Positions 1-9,451 of a stretch of 59,700 bases of DNA are shown piece after piece. The first letter of the stretch is position 1; each line of letters begins with the position of its first letter. This DNA is from a bacterium. GTDB taxonomy: Bacteria; Planctomycetota; Planctomycetia; Kolteriales; Kolteriaceae. The notes under the pieces are model-generated. The model did not search any database. It saw nothing but the letters and a program-made list of their open reading frames with translations, and was not told the DNA's origin. The DNA lies in contig JAIELF010000035.1 in NCBI GenBank assembly GCA_019753235.1, forward strand, positions 1-59,700. Reading direction: 5' to 3'. The position numbers and the translations under genes were made by a program.

Positions 1-413
<413 letters not shown>

Positions 414-697
414 ACATTGATTCGTCTCTCCCCATTCTGTGGGGAGGTCATCGACCTCTGTTCCTCCAAAGAACAGAGACTCTTGACTCAGAAGCTCGCT
501 TGCGAGAATCTGCAGACAATCGTGGGTGATAGCGTTTCTGTCACCGATCGTTCCAACGATCGAGTGGCGAGAAACTACCGAGAGCATCGAGCTCAAAGAA
601 CGCCACAAGTGTTAATACGTGTGAAGTAGTAGGCTACTCAACTGGAATCTTTCTTCGTTGCCCGTCCTTCGGGGCGGGCAACGATTTACAATTCAAT
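414..697 (+). other. 23S-5S internal transcribed spacer
   Basis: This 285-nt spacer has no tRNA and no convincing ORF. Its main structure is a perfect 12-bp hairpin at 656-683 closed by a C(TTCG)G tetraloop just upstream of 5S, a plausible processing or folding element. Smaller hairpins occur at about 430-460. Confidence 0.7.
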
Positions 698-806
698 ACC
701 GGTGCTTAGATCCAGGGGGTCACACCCGTTCCCATTCCGAACACGGCCGTTAAGACCCTGGAACCGATGGTAGTGCTCAACCGTGCGAGAGTAGGTAGTG
801 CCGGTT
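698..806 (+). rRNA. rrf: 5S ribosomal RNA
   Basis: The sequence has the 5S layout: terminal helix strands ACCGGTGCTTAG and GTAGTGCCGGT, the conserved loop CCCATTCCGAACACGG at about 731-746, and GCGAGAGTAGG near the 3' end. It follows the 23S gene in the same orientation. The ends are set by the pairing of the terminal helix and could be off by a few bases. Confidence 0.93.
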
Positions 807-818
807 TTGTTCCATTAC

Positions 819-862
819 GCGAGCCTGAGGATTCAACCCCTCAGGCTCGCGGCGTTTCTTGA
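819..862 (+). terminator. Terminator of the rRNA operon
   Basis: A perfect 12-bp stem (GCGAGCCTGAGG at 819-830 with its complement at 839-850) encloses a short loop and is followed by the T-containing tract GGCGTTTCTT. It lies 13 nt after the 5S gene, as expected for an intrinsic terminator of the rrn operon. Confidence 0.8.
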
Positions 863-2110
863 ACTTCCCCTCCCAGCCGTTTTTCCCTCATAACCCCTGG
901 TACAAGAATTCTGGGCACGTCACTCAGCCGGCAAGGGGTCTCCATCCGCGAGATCGCCCGCCAGACCGGCCTCTCTCGCAACACGATTCGCAAGCTTCTG
1001 CGAGGCGAGCACGACCTGAAGTTCCATACGCCTGAGCGTTCGAGCCGACTCGATCCGTTCAAGGAGTATCTGCGCGAACGAATTGCTCTGTACCCGCTCT
1101 CGGCCGTCCGGCTTATCGAAGAGATTCGCCCGATGGGGTACACCGGTTCGATCGTGACGCTGCGACGATTCCTCGCCACGATACGCAATGACCGTGTCCG
1201 CAAGGAGAAGGCGACCGTCCGTTTTGAAACGCCACCAGGCAAGCAAGCGCAGGTCGATTGGGCTTACATCGGCCGATTCCCCGATGCCGACGGCAAGCTT
1301 ATCGCGGTCTATGCGTTCATCATGGTCCTTTCCTTTTCGAGGCGAATCTTCGTCCGCTTCGCCACCTCGATGAAGATCAAGCAACTCATCGAGTCGCATC
1401 AGCGAGCCTTCGAACACTTCGGCGGTTGGACGTCCACTCTTCTCTACGACAACATGAAGCAGATTCGCGTCGGCCCGGGTCGACTCAACGAGCAACTGCT
1501 CGACTTCGCCAATCATCATGGCTTCACCATCAAGACGCATCGAGCGTATCGACCGCGAACCAAAGGGAAAATCGAGCGAGCCGTCGATTACATCAAGGAC
1601 AACTTCCTCACCGGACGAACCTTCATTGGTCTGGATGATCTCAACGCCCAGGCTCTTCATTGGATGCAAGCCGTCGCCGATGTTCGCATTCATGGCACGA
1701 CGCATCAGCAGCCGATCGCGCTCTTCGAGCAAGAGAAGGAACATCTTGTTCCGATCTCGCAAGCAGCCGTGTATCAGATCCGCCAGCCCGTCGATCGCGT
1801 CGTCTCGACCGAATCGCTGGTTCGCTTCGAAGCGAGTCAATACTCCGTTCCGCCCGAGCATGTCGGCAAAACCGTTCAGGTCTTGGCCGAGGGAGGCGCC
1901 ATCTTCGTTCGGCTTGGCGATATCATCATTGCCGAGCATGCCCAAGCGGATCGGCCCGGACAAACCATGACCCAGCGAGAACATCTGGCGGAATTGTGGA
2001 AGCTTGCTTCGATGCAGACGCCCGTTCCTCAAGATGCTCGCTGCCACATCGACTTCACTCAGAAGGTGCAAGAGACTCCCCTCAGCCTTTATCAGGAGGT
2101 TAGCGCATGA
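863..2110 (+). pseudogene. istA: IS21-family transposase IstA, 5'-truncated
   Basis: This is the DDE transposase of an IS21-type element. The frame is open from 863, and recognisable homology begins at about 927 with a helix-turn-helix reading GVSIREIARQTGLSRNTIRK. The catalytic triad is visible: D in QVDWAYI, D in LLYDNMK and E in KGKIERAVDY. The first in-frame ATG is at 1133, which would discard the DNA-binding helix-turn-helix; there is no in-frame ATG, GTG or TTG upstream before the stop at 860-862. The start codon has therefore been lost with the left end of the element. The 3' end overlaps an ATG at 2107 (ATGA), the usual istA/istB arrangement. The catalytic domain itself looks intact. 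Confidence 0.85.
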
Positions 2111-2885
2111 GCGCATTCCCTACGAGCAATTGGCCAAGGATGGCCTGGAGCAACTGGCGATGACAACATCATGTCACTTGCTTGACTCCGCCGCTCAACG
2201 GGCTGCGGCAGAAAGCTGGTCCTACACCCACTTCCTCGGCTATCTGCTCGAAGCAGAGCTCGCCCAGCGACATCGCAAGCGAGTCGAACTCAACTTACAG
2301 TTCGCCAAGTTTCCGGTCATCAAGCGATTCGAGGACTTTCAGTTCGATCAGCAACCTTCCGTCGATCGAAGGCTTATCGATGAACTCGCCACCGGCCGAT
2401 TCTTGAGTGAAGGCCGATCGGTTGTCTTGCTCGGCCCGCCCGGCGTCGGCAAGACGCACCTCGCCACCGCGCTGGGTGTTCGCACGGCCGAGCTCGGGCA
2501 CCGCGTCTACTTCACCACCGCCATCGAACTCGCCCACAAGTTGACCAAGGCCGTCGACGCCAACAGGCTACATCGTGATCTCAACACCTTGACCCAGCCC
2601 AAGCTGCTCATCATCGACGAGGTCGGGTATCTGTCGTTCGATCCCGTTCAGGGGAGCTTGCTCTTTCAAGTGATCTGTAAACGCTACCAGAGACAGCAGC
2701 CGATCTGCCTGACCAGCAACAAAGCATTCAGCGACTGGGGCAAGGTCTTCGCCGACGATCCGGTCATGGCCTCCGCCGCCCTCGATCGACTGCTGCATCG
2801 ATCGACCGTCATCAACATCACCGGCGAAAGCTACCGGCTTCGCGAAAAAAAGAGAGCCAACAAGAGCAAGAACGCCGATCACTAA
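2107..2885 (+). CDS. istB: IS21-family helper ATPase IstB (possible frameshift at the start)
   Basis: IstB is the AAA+ ATPase that assists IstA in IS21 transposition. Walker A GPPGVGKTHLA and Walker B LLIIDEVGYL are both present, as are the downstream motifs of the DnaC-like family. The ATG at 2107 overlaps the istA stop as expected, but it is out of frame with the body: it gives MSAFPTSNW and stops at 2163. The family-like N-terminus IPYEQLAKDGLEQLAMTT is read one frame over, from about 2115. Either one base has been lost near 2114, or translation starts at the ATG at 2160, giving about 241 residues. The protein body is complete to the stop at 2883-2885. Confidence 0.82.
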
Positions 2886-2921
2886 ATCAACAAGCAACCA
2901 GCCGACATACGTCCACTAGGT

Positions 2922-2972
2922 GGGTCAATTCTCAGTGATCAAAAAAGGGTCAATTCTAAGTGAGCGGTGACA
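2922..2972 (+). repeat. Right-end repeats of the IS21-type element
   Basis: Two direct 19-bp repeats with a 25-bp period (2922-2940 and 2947-2965) differ at two positions. They are followed by GGTGACA, the outer end of the element. They are the likely binding sites of the transposase at the right end. Confidence 0.8.
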
Positions 2973-3173
2973 GTGCCTCGCCATCGGGTCCAGAGATGAA
3001 GGGGTAAACCCTCGATTCCCCGATGCCCGATCACGCTGCACACTTGTGCGCTGCAAAATCACTCCGCCATCCCAACCCCCGCCCCGCGCTGCACTTTCTA
3101 ATCGCCGATCATTGCGCCACGAAGTCTGGGAAAGGAGAACGAGATGTAGTTCGCAACTCTGAAACCTTTCATC
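2973..3173. other. Non-coding stretch between IS21 end and group II intron
   Basis: About 200 bases with no convincing gene on either strand. The last 30 bases, ending in ACCTTTCATC, are the 5' exon of the intron. Joined to the sequence after 5122 they give no protein I recognise, so the original insertion target is unidentified. Confidence 0.4.
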
Positions 3174-5122
3174 GTGTCCCAGCAGGTGACCAATCCTGCT
3201 CGGCAAAGCCTGGTCAGCAGCCGGAAGTGAGTCTTGCGTGGTCCTTTGGGGTAACCCAGGCTGCGAAGCGTAGACAGCGAGCCGAGAGGCCGCGTGGATG
3301 GAGCCTCGAAATGGTTATGGTCGCAGGAGCCTTCATTGTTGATCGAGTGGGGGCAACATCGCATCGGTCGCAACGGACCTGACCGATCGATCCTGCCGGA
3401 GTCGTAGAGCGGGGCAAATCGGCATGGGGACATCCAGGAACGTGGGAGGCCCTTCGGCTTCCGTGGACCACTCCCGGCGGAGACCGGGTGACCAACTCCT
3501 GGCCCGCGCCGTGTGCATTCCGTGGCGATGGGAGCGAAGAACGAATGCAACCACGGTATCGGCGGACGATGAAACAAATGCGCCGAGAGGAACCGAAGGG
3601 AGTCGTAGCATGCCGATAGTACCGATGAAGTCGGGGAACGAGACTCGACCGGACCCGGCAGAGGGAAGCGGTGTGCCTGGTTAGGGAACTGTCGAAAGGA
3701 AACACGGCGGATGCCTCGAAATCCGAGCAACGTGTCAACGCAACGTCGACGGATAGCAGAGTTGGTGAAGCGGTCTGCGCAGATGTTCTTCACCTCGCTG
3801 GCGCATCTTCTGGATCTGGATTGGCTTCGCGAGGCGTACCAACGCACTCGCAAGGATGGTGCTGCGGGCGTGGACGGCCAAACGTCCCGGGACTATGCCG
3901 CGAACTTGGAGGGCAACCTCCGTTCGCTACTGGACCGGGTCAAGGCTGGGCATTACCAAGCGCCCCCTGTTCGCCGTGTGCACATTCCGAAGGGAAGTGG
4001 CGGCGAGACTCGGCCAATCGGGATACCGACCTTTGAAGACAAGGTTCTTCAGAGAGCAGTCGTCATGCTTCTGGAACCGATCTACGAGCAGGACTTCTCG
4101 CACGGCCCATATGGGTTCCGTCCGGGACGATCGGCGCATCAGGCGCTTCAATCTCTCTGGGAGCAGGCGACGCGTCAGCAGGGCGGATGGATCTTGGAAG
4201 TCGACATCTCGAAGTTCTTCGACAACCTGGATCATCGAAATCTTCGTGAGTTTCTCCGGCGTCGAATGCGAGACGGGGTCGTTCTCCGGCTCATCGACAA
4301 GTGGCTGAAAGCGGGGGTTCTGGAGGAAGGGCGGCGCAGCTACCCGTCTTCCGGCTCTCCTCAGGGAGGGGTGATCTCACCTCTTCTGGCGAATGTTTAC
4401 CTGCACCACGTGCTGGACCAATGGTTCGTCCAAGAAGTCCAGCCGCGGCTGCGGGGGCGCGCGTTCCTGATCCGGTACGCCGACGACTTCGTCGTTGGAT
4501 TCGCCGAGGAACAGGATGCACATCGTGTGATGGAGGTTCTTCCAAAGCGTTTCGGACGATACGGCCTGACGGTGCATCCCACCAAGACACGCCTGGTTGG
4601 CTTTACTCGGCCTCGCATCACGGGGTCTGAGGATTGTCGACCAGACACGTTCGACTTCCTTGGGTTCACCCATTATTGGGGGCGAACCTATCGAGGTGGC
4701 TGGGTCATCAAGAGGAAGACGGCGTCAGGCCGACTTCGCCAGGGGATCGAATCGATCCGAACGTGGTGTCGGGATCACCGTCACCAACGCTTGGGAGGAC
4801 AGTGTGCCCAGCTGTCACTGAAACTTCGCGGGCACTATGCCTACTACGGCGTGACCAACAATCAGCGGTCGCTGCAAGCGTTCCGCGAGCAGGTCCGCCG
4901 CTTGTGGCGTAAGTGGCTCTCACGCCGCAATCGACGAGACCGCGTTACCTGGGAGATGTTCGCGCGGTTGGAGAAGCGGTTCCCGCTGCCCCATCCGCGC
5001 ACCGTCCACTCGGTGTACGCACTCGCAGCCAAGCCCTAGTCAGAGGAACCGGATGCGTTAATCGCGCACGTCCGGGTCTGTGGGAGCCCGGTGCGAGCAG
5101 TCGCCTCGAGCCACCCGGCCAC
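3174..5122 (+). mobile_element. Group II intron with RT/maturase ORF
   Basis: The 5' end reads GTGTCCCAGCAGG at 3174, and the domain I element CCGGAAGTGAGTCTTGCG follows at about 3221; both are typical of bacterial group II introns. The ORF lies at 3711-5039. Immediately after it comes domain V at 5043-5080, with stem strands CCGGATGCG and CGCACGTCCGG around the loop TTAA and the expected two-base bulge. Domain VI at about 5080-5116 pairs GGGAGCC with GAGCCACCC. The 3' splice site is placed near the AC at 5121-5122, but the exact base is uncertain. All ribozyme parts needed for splicing appear present, so the element may be functional. Confidence 0.85.
3711..5039 (+). CDS. ltrA: Group II intron reverse transcriptase/maturase
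   Basis: This is a multifunctional intron-encoded protein that reverse-transcribes the intron RNA and helps it fold. RT blocks appear in order: RPIGIPTFEDKVLQRAV (about residue 102), YGFRPGRSAHQAL (133), ILEVDISKFFDNLDH (160), the SGSPQGGVISPLLANVYLH block (215) and the active-site YADD (255). The maturase (X) domain follows, with KLRGHYAYYGVTNN at about 370. At 442 residues there is no room for, and no sign of, an HNH endonuclease domain, so mobility would not depend on second-strand cleavage by this protein. The ATG at 3711 follows the purine-rich GAAAGGAAACA. Confidence 0.93.
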   Translation: MPRNPSNVSTQRRRIAELVKRSAQMFFTSLAHLLDLDWLREAYQRTRKDGAAGVDGQTSRDYAANLEGNLRSLLDRVKAGHYQAPPVRRVHIPKGSGGETRPIGIPTFEDKVLQRAVVMLLEPIYEQDFSHGPYGFRPGRSAHQALQSLWEQATRQQGGWILEVDISKFFDNLDHRNLREFLRRRMRDGVVLRLIDKWLKAGVLEEGRRSYPSSGSPQGGVISPLLANVYLHHVLDQWFVQEVQPRLRGRAFLIRYADDFVVGFAEEQDAHRVMEVLPKRFGRYGLTVHPTKTRLVGFTRPRITGSEDCRPDTFDFLGFTHYWGRTYRGGWVIKRKTASGRLRQGIESIRTWCRDHRHQRLGGQCAQLSLKLRGHYAYYGVTNNQRSLQAFREQVRRLWRKWLSRRNRRDRVTWEMFARLEKRFPLPHPRTVHSVYALAAKP

Positions 5123-5362
5123 AACGATATTCCGCGTGATGCGGCGATGGCGGCGAAGTTGAGCATGACCAATGTTTGCAAAACCTCATCGATTCTGAGT
5201 CGAATACGAACCAAGGCTAAACGTATCGCGGTAAGTTGATGGATCGAATAGTTCCATCAACCATTTGTATTCCGTTTCTGTGGTGGCCGAACAACTTTAT
5301 CGATTAACGGGGGTGAGTCCTTTGGCCTATCCACCAGAGCGGTTGACGTTCGGGAGACAACA
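5123..5362. other. Intergenic region upstream of the PhnD-like gene
   Basis: No gene is supported here. On the - strand a short frame reads EVLQTLVMLNFAAIAASRG, which has the flavour of a transposase C-terminus but is too short to assign. The promoter of the following gene should lie in this stretch. Confidence 0.35.
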
Positions 5363-6484
5363 ATGAACGAAGAGACCCCGCCTTTGCCGGTATCCGACGG
5401 AGTTTCAGTCCGACCCGCCTTTCGGTGGACGATCATCGGGTCAACGTTTCTCATTGGGTTGGGTATGTTCTTGGGGATTGTTTCTTACTGGTACTTGCTC
5501 GACGCTCAGTCGGTGGCTGACAAGCAACGCGTGCTTTACGAACGGATTTTTGGGAAGTCCCAACCGGTTAGTAACAGATTGGCCGCTGGTTTCTTAGACG
5601 CAAATGCGGATCAGGTTGCGGACGCGCCCGTCGATGAAAAGGACTGGATTGATCCGGAAGCCATCACCTTTTCCTACGTGGCCGGCAAAGATAACGCCCA
5701 GCAAGAGCAGGTATGGAAATCGCTTCTAGAACAACTGGCCGAGAAGTTGGGCCGTCCATCGAAGTACCTTGTTTTTGAGAAGTTTGAGGATGAGGTCGCT
5801 GCCTTGAAGGATGGAACTTTGCATGTGGCGGGTCTCAACACCGGTGGGGTTCCCATCGCCGTCGATGCCGCGGGGTTTGTGCCCGTCTCGATGCTCGGTC
5901 GGGAGGACGGGAGCAGCGGTTACACGATGCAAATCATTGTGCCCGCTGGAAGTTCCGTCCAGCGAGTTGCAGACCTCAAGGGGAAACGAATTCATTTCCT
6001 CTGGCGAGACTCGAACTCTGGATTCAAAGCCCCCGTCGTCATCCTGCAGGAAGACTTTGGCCTTAAACCCAATGTTGATTACGATTATGGATTCTCCACC
6101 TCGCACGAGGATTCGATCAAGGCGATTGCACGAGGAGAAATCGACGCGGCCCCGGTCGCCAGCGACATGATCGATCGACTCGCGGCGCGCGATGGACTGG
6201 ATCGTTCGAAAATTCGCATCATCCATACATCCGAGCGGTTTCCACCGGCGGCACTGGGATACTCCAATCGCATCAAGCCCGAGGTAGCGATGAAGATTCG
6301 CGAACTGTTGCTCGGGCTATCGTTTGCGGATACGACGATGAGCGAGGAGTTTCGGTCTGCGGGAGTGACGAAGTTGGTCCCGGTCCACTACAAGGAGGAT
6401 TGGGCGATCATTCGACGCATCGACGATTCCCTCGGCTACATTCATGAAGTAAAGGCTCGCCCGGTTGTCGCCGAGAAGAATTGA
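5363..6484 (+). CDS. Membrane-anchored PhnD-like phosphate/phosphonate-binding protein
   Basis: The 373-residue protein starts with a short cytoplasmic tail and one transmembrane segment (about 23-48), followed by a periplasmic type-2 solute-binding domain of the PhnD kind. Family hallmarks are the segment with LKDGTLHVAGLNTGGVPIAV at about residue 150, VADLKGKRIHF at about 207 and the GEIDAAPVASDMIDRL block at about 260. Such proteins bind phosphonate or similar small anions for ABC uptake or act as sensor inputs. No ABC permease or ATPase gene is adjacent, so a direct transport role is not shown. A terminator follows at 6498-6532, so it is probably a single-gene unit. The ligand is unknown. 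Confidence 0.8.
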   Translation: MNEETPPLPVSDGVSVRPAFRWTIIGSTFLIGLGMFLGIVSYWYLLDAQSVADKQRVLYERIFGKSQPVSNRLAAGFLDANADQVADAPVDEKDWIDPEAITFSYVAGKDNAQQEQVWKSLLEQLAEKLGRPSKYLVFEKFEDEVAALKDGTLHVAGLNTGGVPIAVDAAGFVPVSMLGREDGSSGYTMQIIVPAGSSVQRVADLKGKRIHFLWRDSNSGFKAPVVILQEDFGLKPNVDYDYGFSTSHEDSIKAIARGEIDAAPVASDMIDRLAARDGLDRSKIRIIHTSERFPPAALGYSNRIKPEVAMKIRELLLGLSFADTTMSEEFRSAGVTKLVPVHYKEDWAIIRRIDDSLGYIHEVKARPVVAEKN

Positions 6485-6497
6485 TGCTCGCAAAGGG

Positions 6498-6532
6498 AAA
6501 GCCGCTGGTGACCGAACCACCGGCGGCTTTTC
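6498..6532 (+). terminator. Intrinsic terminator after the PhnD-like gene
   Basis: A 10-bp stem (GCCGCTGGTG at 6501-6510 with CACCGGCGGC at 6518-6527, one G-T pair) is preceded by AAA and followed by TTTTC. It lies 17 nt after the stop codon. Confidence 0.8.
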
Positions 6533-6850
6533 GCACGAGCGTTCACACCCATTCTTCCGCAGCGAGCGGCTTTTGTTTAGTGAAGACCAGTAGGAGTAGC
6601 GGTAATCGATACCATCTTCACCGAAGCATGATCTGACTTTGACCGAGTACAAATCTTTTCTTCATTCTGAGAGTTATGATGAGATGGCCGGGCATGTGGT
6701 TACTCATGCCTTGCAGCAACGGTGTATACCCTCTGTCATGCCAACGCTTAACGACGCTGCTTTGGCTGTTCTCAGACGCTGTTTCTTTGCTGAGACTAGC
6801 CTCTACCCGCTTTGAACTCTCGTGCTGGCCATTACATGGATGGAAATCAG
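6533..6850. other. Intergenic region without a supported gene
   Basis: About 320 bases between the terminator and the next secreted protein. No ORF with family-like sequence is seen on either strand. It presumably carries the promoter of the EEP gene at 6851. Confidence 0.4.
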
Positions 6851-8065
6851 ATGAAGTCCTGCCTCTCGGCAATTCTGCTTATGCTGATCGTCGGCTTCGA
6901 CCAAGGCCGTGCTCAACCTCCCAAGCCTATTCGCTTTGCGACGTTCAATGTTTCGCTGGCCGCGAGCGGCGCTGGGGAACTGATCGATCGATTGAAGTCG
7001 GGGCGTGATGAGCAAGCGATTTCCATTGCTCAGATTATTCGGAAAGTTCGCCCGGATGTCTTGTTGATGAATGAGTTCGATTACGACCCCGACGGACAGG
7101 CATTGAATATTTTCAAGGAAATGTATCTGTCAAATCACAATCTGACTGGATCGTCTGTCTCCACCCAGCCCATCGAGTATGCGTATGCTTTTTCGCAGGA
7201 GACCAATACGGGAGTTGCCAGTGGCCATGACCTAGACAACGACGGCGTTTGCACGGAGTCGGCAGGATCGCCCGACTACGCTCGCGACTGTAAGGGTTTT
7301 GGCTTTTATCCCGGGCAGTACGGTATGGTACTCCTCTCTCGCCTACCGATAGACACAAAAGGGATTCGGACGTTCCGCCATTTTCGTTGGAAAGAAATGC
7401 CTGCGGCGAAGCTTCCTCAGGATCCCACGAGTGGTTCGGCCTGGTATTCCCCGGCGGAGCTTCAGGACCTCCCTCTTTCGTCGAAGAGCCATTGGGATGT
7501 GCCGATTCATCTCGGTCCTCACACGATTCATGTACTGGCAAGCCATCCAACGCCACCGGTGTTTGATGGACCAGAGGATCGCAATGGATGCCGTAACTTC
7601 GACGAGATTCGCTTCTTCGTAGATTTCGTCCAGCCAGAGCGAGCGGGCTACATCCGCGACGACGGTGGAACTGCTGGAGGCTTGCCAGCGGGGTCGATGT
7701 TTGTCGTGCTGGGAGACCTCAACAGCGATCCCCAAGATGGCGATTCGTCTGCCGTTGTCCAATGGTTTTCCAGTGGATTGGTGTCGCTTGAACCCATCCC
7801 CGCAAGCAAAGGGGGCGAGCAGGCGTCTACGGAGGACGGGGGTCGAAACGCCGAGCATTCAGGAAATCCAGCTCAAGATACGTCCCGATTCCCGAGTTCA
7901 CGTGGCCCTGGCAATCTCCGGCTCGACTACGCTTTAAGTTCTAAAGCTCTCCAAGTGAATGATGCGGGCGTCTTCTGGCCAGCAAAGAGTGAAGATCGAC
8001 TCCTTCACGAGCTTACCAATGCCTCCGATCATCGCCTCGTTTGGATCGACATCGAAGCGCCGTAA
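6851..8065 (+). CDS. Secreted endonuclease/exonuclease/phosphatase (EEP) family protein
   Basis: The chosen ATG at 6851 gives 404 residues with a signal peptide (about 1-22, hydrophobic CLSAILLMLIVGF, cleavage near GRAQ). An in-frame ATG at 6812 would precede the signal by 13 residues. The EEP fold is marked by IRFATFNVS at the start, LLMNEFDYD (metal-binding Glu), QYGMVLLSRLPI, VVLGDLNSDPQDGDS (Asp-Asn pair) and the C-terminal NASDHRLVWIDIE (catalytic Asp-His). All key residues are present, so it is likely an active phosphodiesterase or phosphatase outside the cytoplasm. It lacks the dockerin and PEP-CTERM parts found in the second EEP protein at 12573. The substrate (nucleic acid, lipid or other phosphodiester) cannot be told from sequence. 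Confidence 0.85.
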   Translation: MKSCLSAILLMLIVGFDQGRAQPPKPIRFATFNVSLAASGAGELIDRLKSGRDEQAISIAQIIRKVRPDVLLMNEFDYDPDGQALNIFKEMYLSNHNLTGSSVSTQPIEYAYAFSQETNTGVASGHDLDNDGVCTESAGSPDYARDCKGFGFYPGQYGMVLLSRLPIDTKGIRTFRHFRWKEMPAAKLPQDPTSGSAWYSPAELQDLPLSSKSHWDVPIHLGPHTIHVLASHPTPPVFDGPEDRNGCRNFDEIRFFVDFVQPERAGYIRDDGGTAGGLPAGSMFVVLGDLNSDPQDGDSSAVVQWFSSGLVSLEPIPASKGGEQASTEDGGRNAEHSGNPAQDTSRFPSSRGPGNLRLDYALSSKALQVNDAGVFWPAKSEDRLLHELTNASDHRLVWIDIEAP

Positions 8066-8463
8066 TGGGCGACGGTTTCGGTCTGAAAGTGCTGTTGACT
8101 TGCCGATACAGACTCCCTGGTGAAATGAAAAGAAAGGTGACTCTCGCGTCCGACCTGCATGGCACGTCATGACGCCATTGATCACCAAATAATTTATACG
8201 ATTTCGAAATGAATGAAATACAAGGGTTTGATGAATGCGATTGATTCTTAAAGCACTTAGAGAACGTCCGATAGAAAGAGTTATTAAGACCAAAAAAATC
8301 TCTCCTCAGTTATCCGTTTCTTCATCCTTTTGTGATTCTTTCTCTCTACCTTTCCACTGTCGCTCGGTGCGATTGTTGTTTCCAACGGAGAAGAGGATGT
8401 TCTGCAAATCGAATCTATTCTCTTCGGAGTGATGATTTTTCATTTCTGTTCAGGAGATTGCTC
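8066..8463. other. AT-richer intergenic region upstream of PEP-CTERM gene
   Basis: Roughly 400 bases without a convincing gene; 8180-8330 is clearly richer in A+T than the surroundings, as expected for a promoter region. An open frame runs in from 8332, but its N-terminal part looks non-coding and the signal peptide begins at the ATG at 8464. Confidence 0.4.
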
Positions 8464-9171
8464 ATGTTTCGTTCAATCGCTTCTAGTCTGATGATGCTTG
8501 CAATGACTTCGATCGCCTCTGCGGCGACGATCGTTTCGTACAACTTACAAGGGACAACGGGGGACCAGGCGTTCCAGGCTCCTTTCGTTCAAGCGGCCAA
8601 CACTACGGGCGTCAACCTGACCCGCGGGGCCGGTCTTCTTGCCAGTGCGGCCGCCAGCTCTTTTAGTTCGTCGGGATTTGAATCAGCCGTTCAGGCACCT
8701 TCGAGTAACGAATTCCTCGAGTTCGGCTTCAACATTGCACCCGGCTACAAAGTCGATGTTTCCGAGCTTTACGTCGGGACCCGTTCATCGAATACGGGCC
8801 CGGGAACGATCGGTCTTTATAGCTCTGTCGACAACTTCACAACTCCGATCTCCACATGGGGCGTTATTCCAGCGACCTCGTTCGTCAATCAGGTCGTAAG
8901 CCTCAGCTCGTTGCCTGACCTCACGGGCAATGTCCGCTTCCGCCTTTACGAGGTCGGTAACGCTCAAGCGAACAACAACGCTCTAGCCACTGCCAGCACT
9001 GGCACCTTTCGAGTTACCGCTTACTTCGTGAGCGGCGTCTTCGATCGGGACTTCCAGATCACTGGCACGGTGAACGCGGTACCCGAAGCATCGTCCATCT
9101 TCATGGTGATGATTGTCATGACGGTTGGTGTTGTCGCGGTGCGAGCTCGACGTCGAGTTGCAAGCGTCTAA
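8464..9171 (+). CDS. PEP-CTERM sorting domain protein
   Basis: The ATG at 8464 follows CAGGAG and opens a 235-residue protein with a signal peptide (MFRSIASSLMMLAMTSIASA). The mature part is rich in Ser, Ala, Asn and Gly and looks like a beta-sandwich; it has no enzyme motif. The C-terminus is a PEP-CTERM signal: VPEASS, a hydrophobic stretch (IFMVMIVMTVGVVAV), then RARRR. In this family the tail is cut by an exosortase and the protein is delivered to the cell surface or the exopolysaccharide. It is the first of four consecutive genes with such tails. Its function beyond surface display is unknown. Confidence 0.8.
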   Translation: MFRSIASSLMMLAMTSIASAATIVSYNLQGTTGDQAFQAPFVQAANTTGVNLTRGAGLLASAAASSFSSSGFESAVQAPSSNEFLEFGFNIAPGYKVDVSELYVGTRSSNTGPGTIGLYSSVDNFTTPISTWGVIPATSFVNQVVSLSSLPDLTGNVRFRLYEVGNAQANNNALATASTGTFRVTAYFVSGVFDRDFQITGTVNAVPEASSIFMVMIVMTVGVVAVRARRRVASV

Positions 9172-9371
9172 TTCAAATTCCTTGAAGGATGTACACAGCT
9201 ATCTATTTTCGATGATTATTAACATAATCAGACGTGGATATTAATAGCTCGCTAACATTCTTTCATTACCAATAGTAGAGCATAAAAGGATTCTCTGGTT
9301 CGATGTGCTAATTGACGTCGGTCTCGATGAATCCAAACTTTGTTCGTTTTCTTCCGAAAGTATTCTTCCAC

Positions 9372-9414
9372 GGTGCCCCGTTTCTCTCAGTGCTTACGAG
9401 TGAAACGGGGTGCC
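9372..9414 (+). promoter_or_regulatory. Long hairpin upstream of the dockerin protein gene
   Basis: GGTGCCCCGTTTC pairs with GAAACGGGGTGCC (13 positions, two G-T pairs), and the stem may extend with CTC/GAG near the loop. It lies about 200 nt after the previous stop and 38 nt before the next ATG. It could end the upstream transcript or act as a leader structure; there is no clear T-run right after it. Confidence 0.5.
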
Positions 9415-9451
9415 ATTGATCGTGCTTTTACTCAAGAGGAGGTCCTACCCC

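Larger units (their letters stand above)
863..2972 (+). mobile_element. IS21-family insertion sequence, left end missing
   Basis: The element contains istA- and istB-type genes in the usual order. Its right end carries two copies of a 19-bp repeat (GGGTCAATTCTCAGTGATC at 2922-2940 and GGGTCAATTCTAAGTGAGC at 2947-2965) and closes with TGACA at 2972. IS21-family ends carry such multiple internal repeats. The matching inverted left end (TGTCACCGCTCA...) is not found between the rRNA terminator and istA, and istA has no start codon, so the left end is lost. The left boundary is somewhere between 863 and 930. Confidence 0.85.

Noticed and set aside
920..2116. A 398-codon open frame antisense to istA
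   Set aside because: No recognisable motif; the + strand has a full DDE transposase in this stretch.
3098..3853. A 251-codon open frame antisense to the intron 5' half
   Set aside because: It lies over conserved intron RNA structure and is Arg/Ser/Pro-rich without family features.
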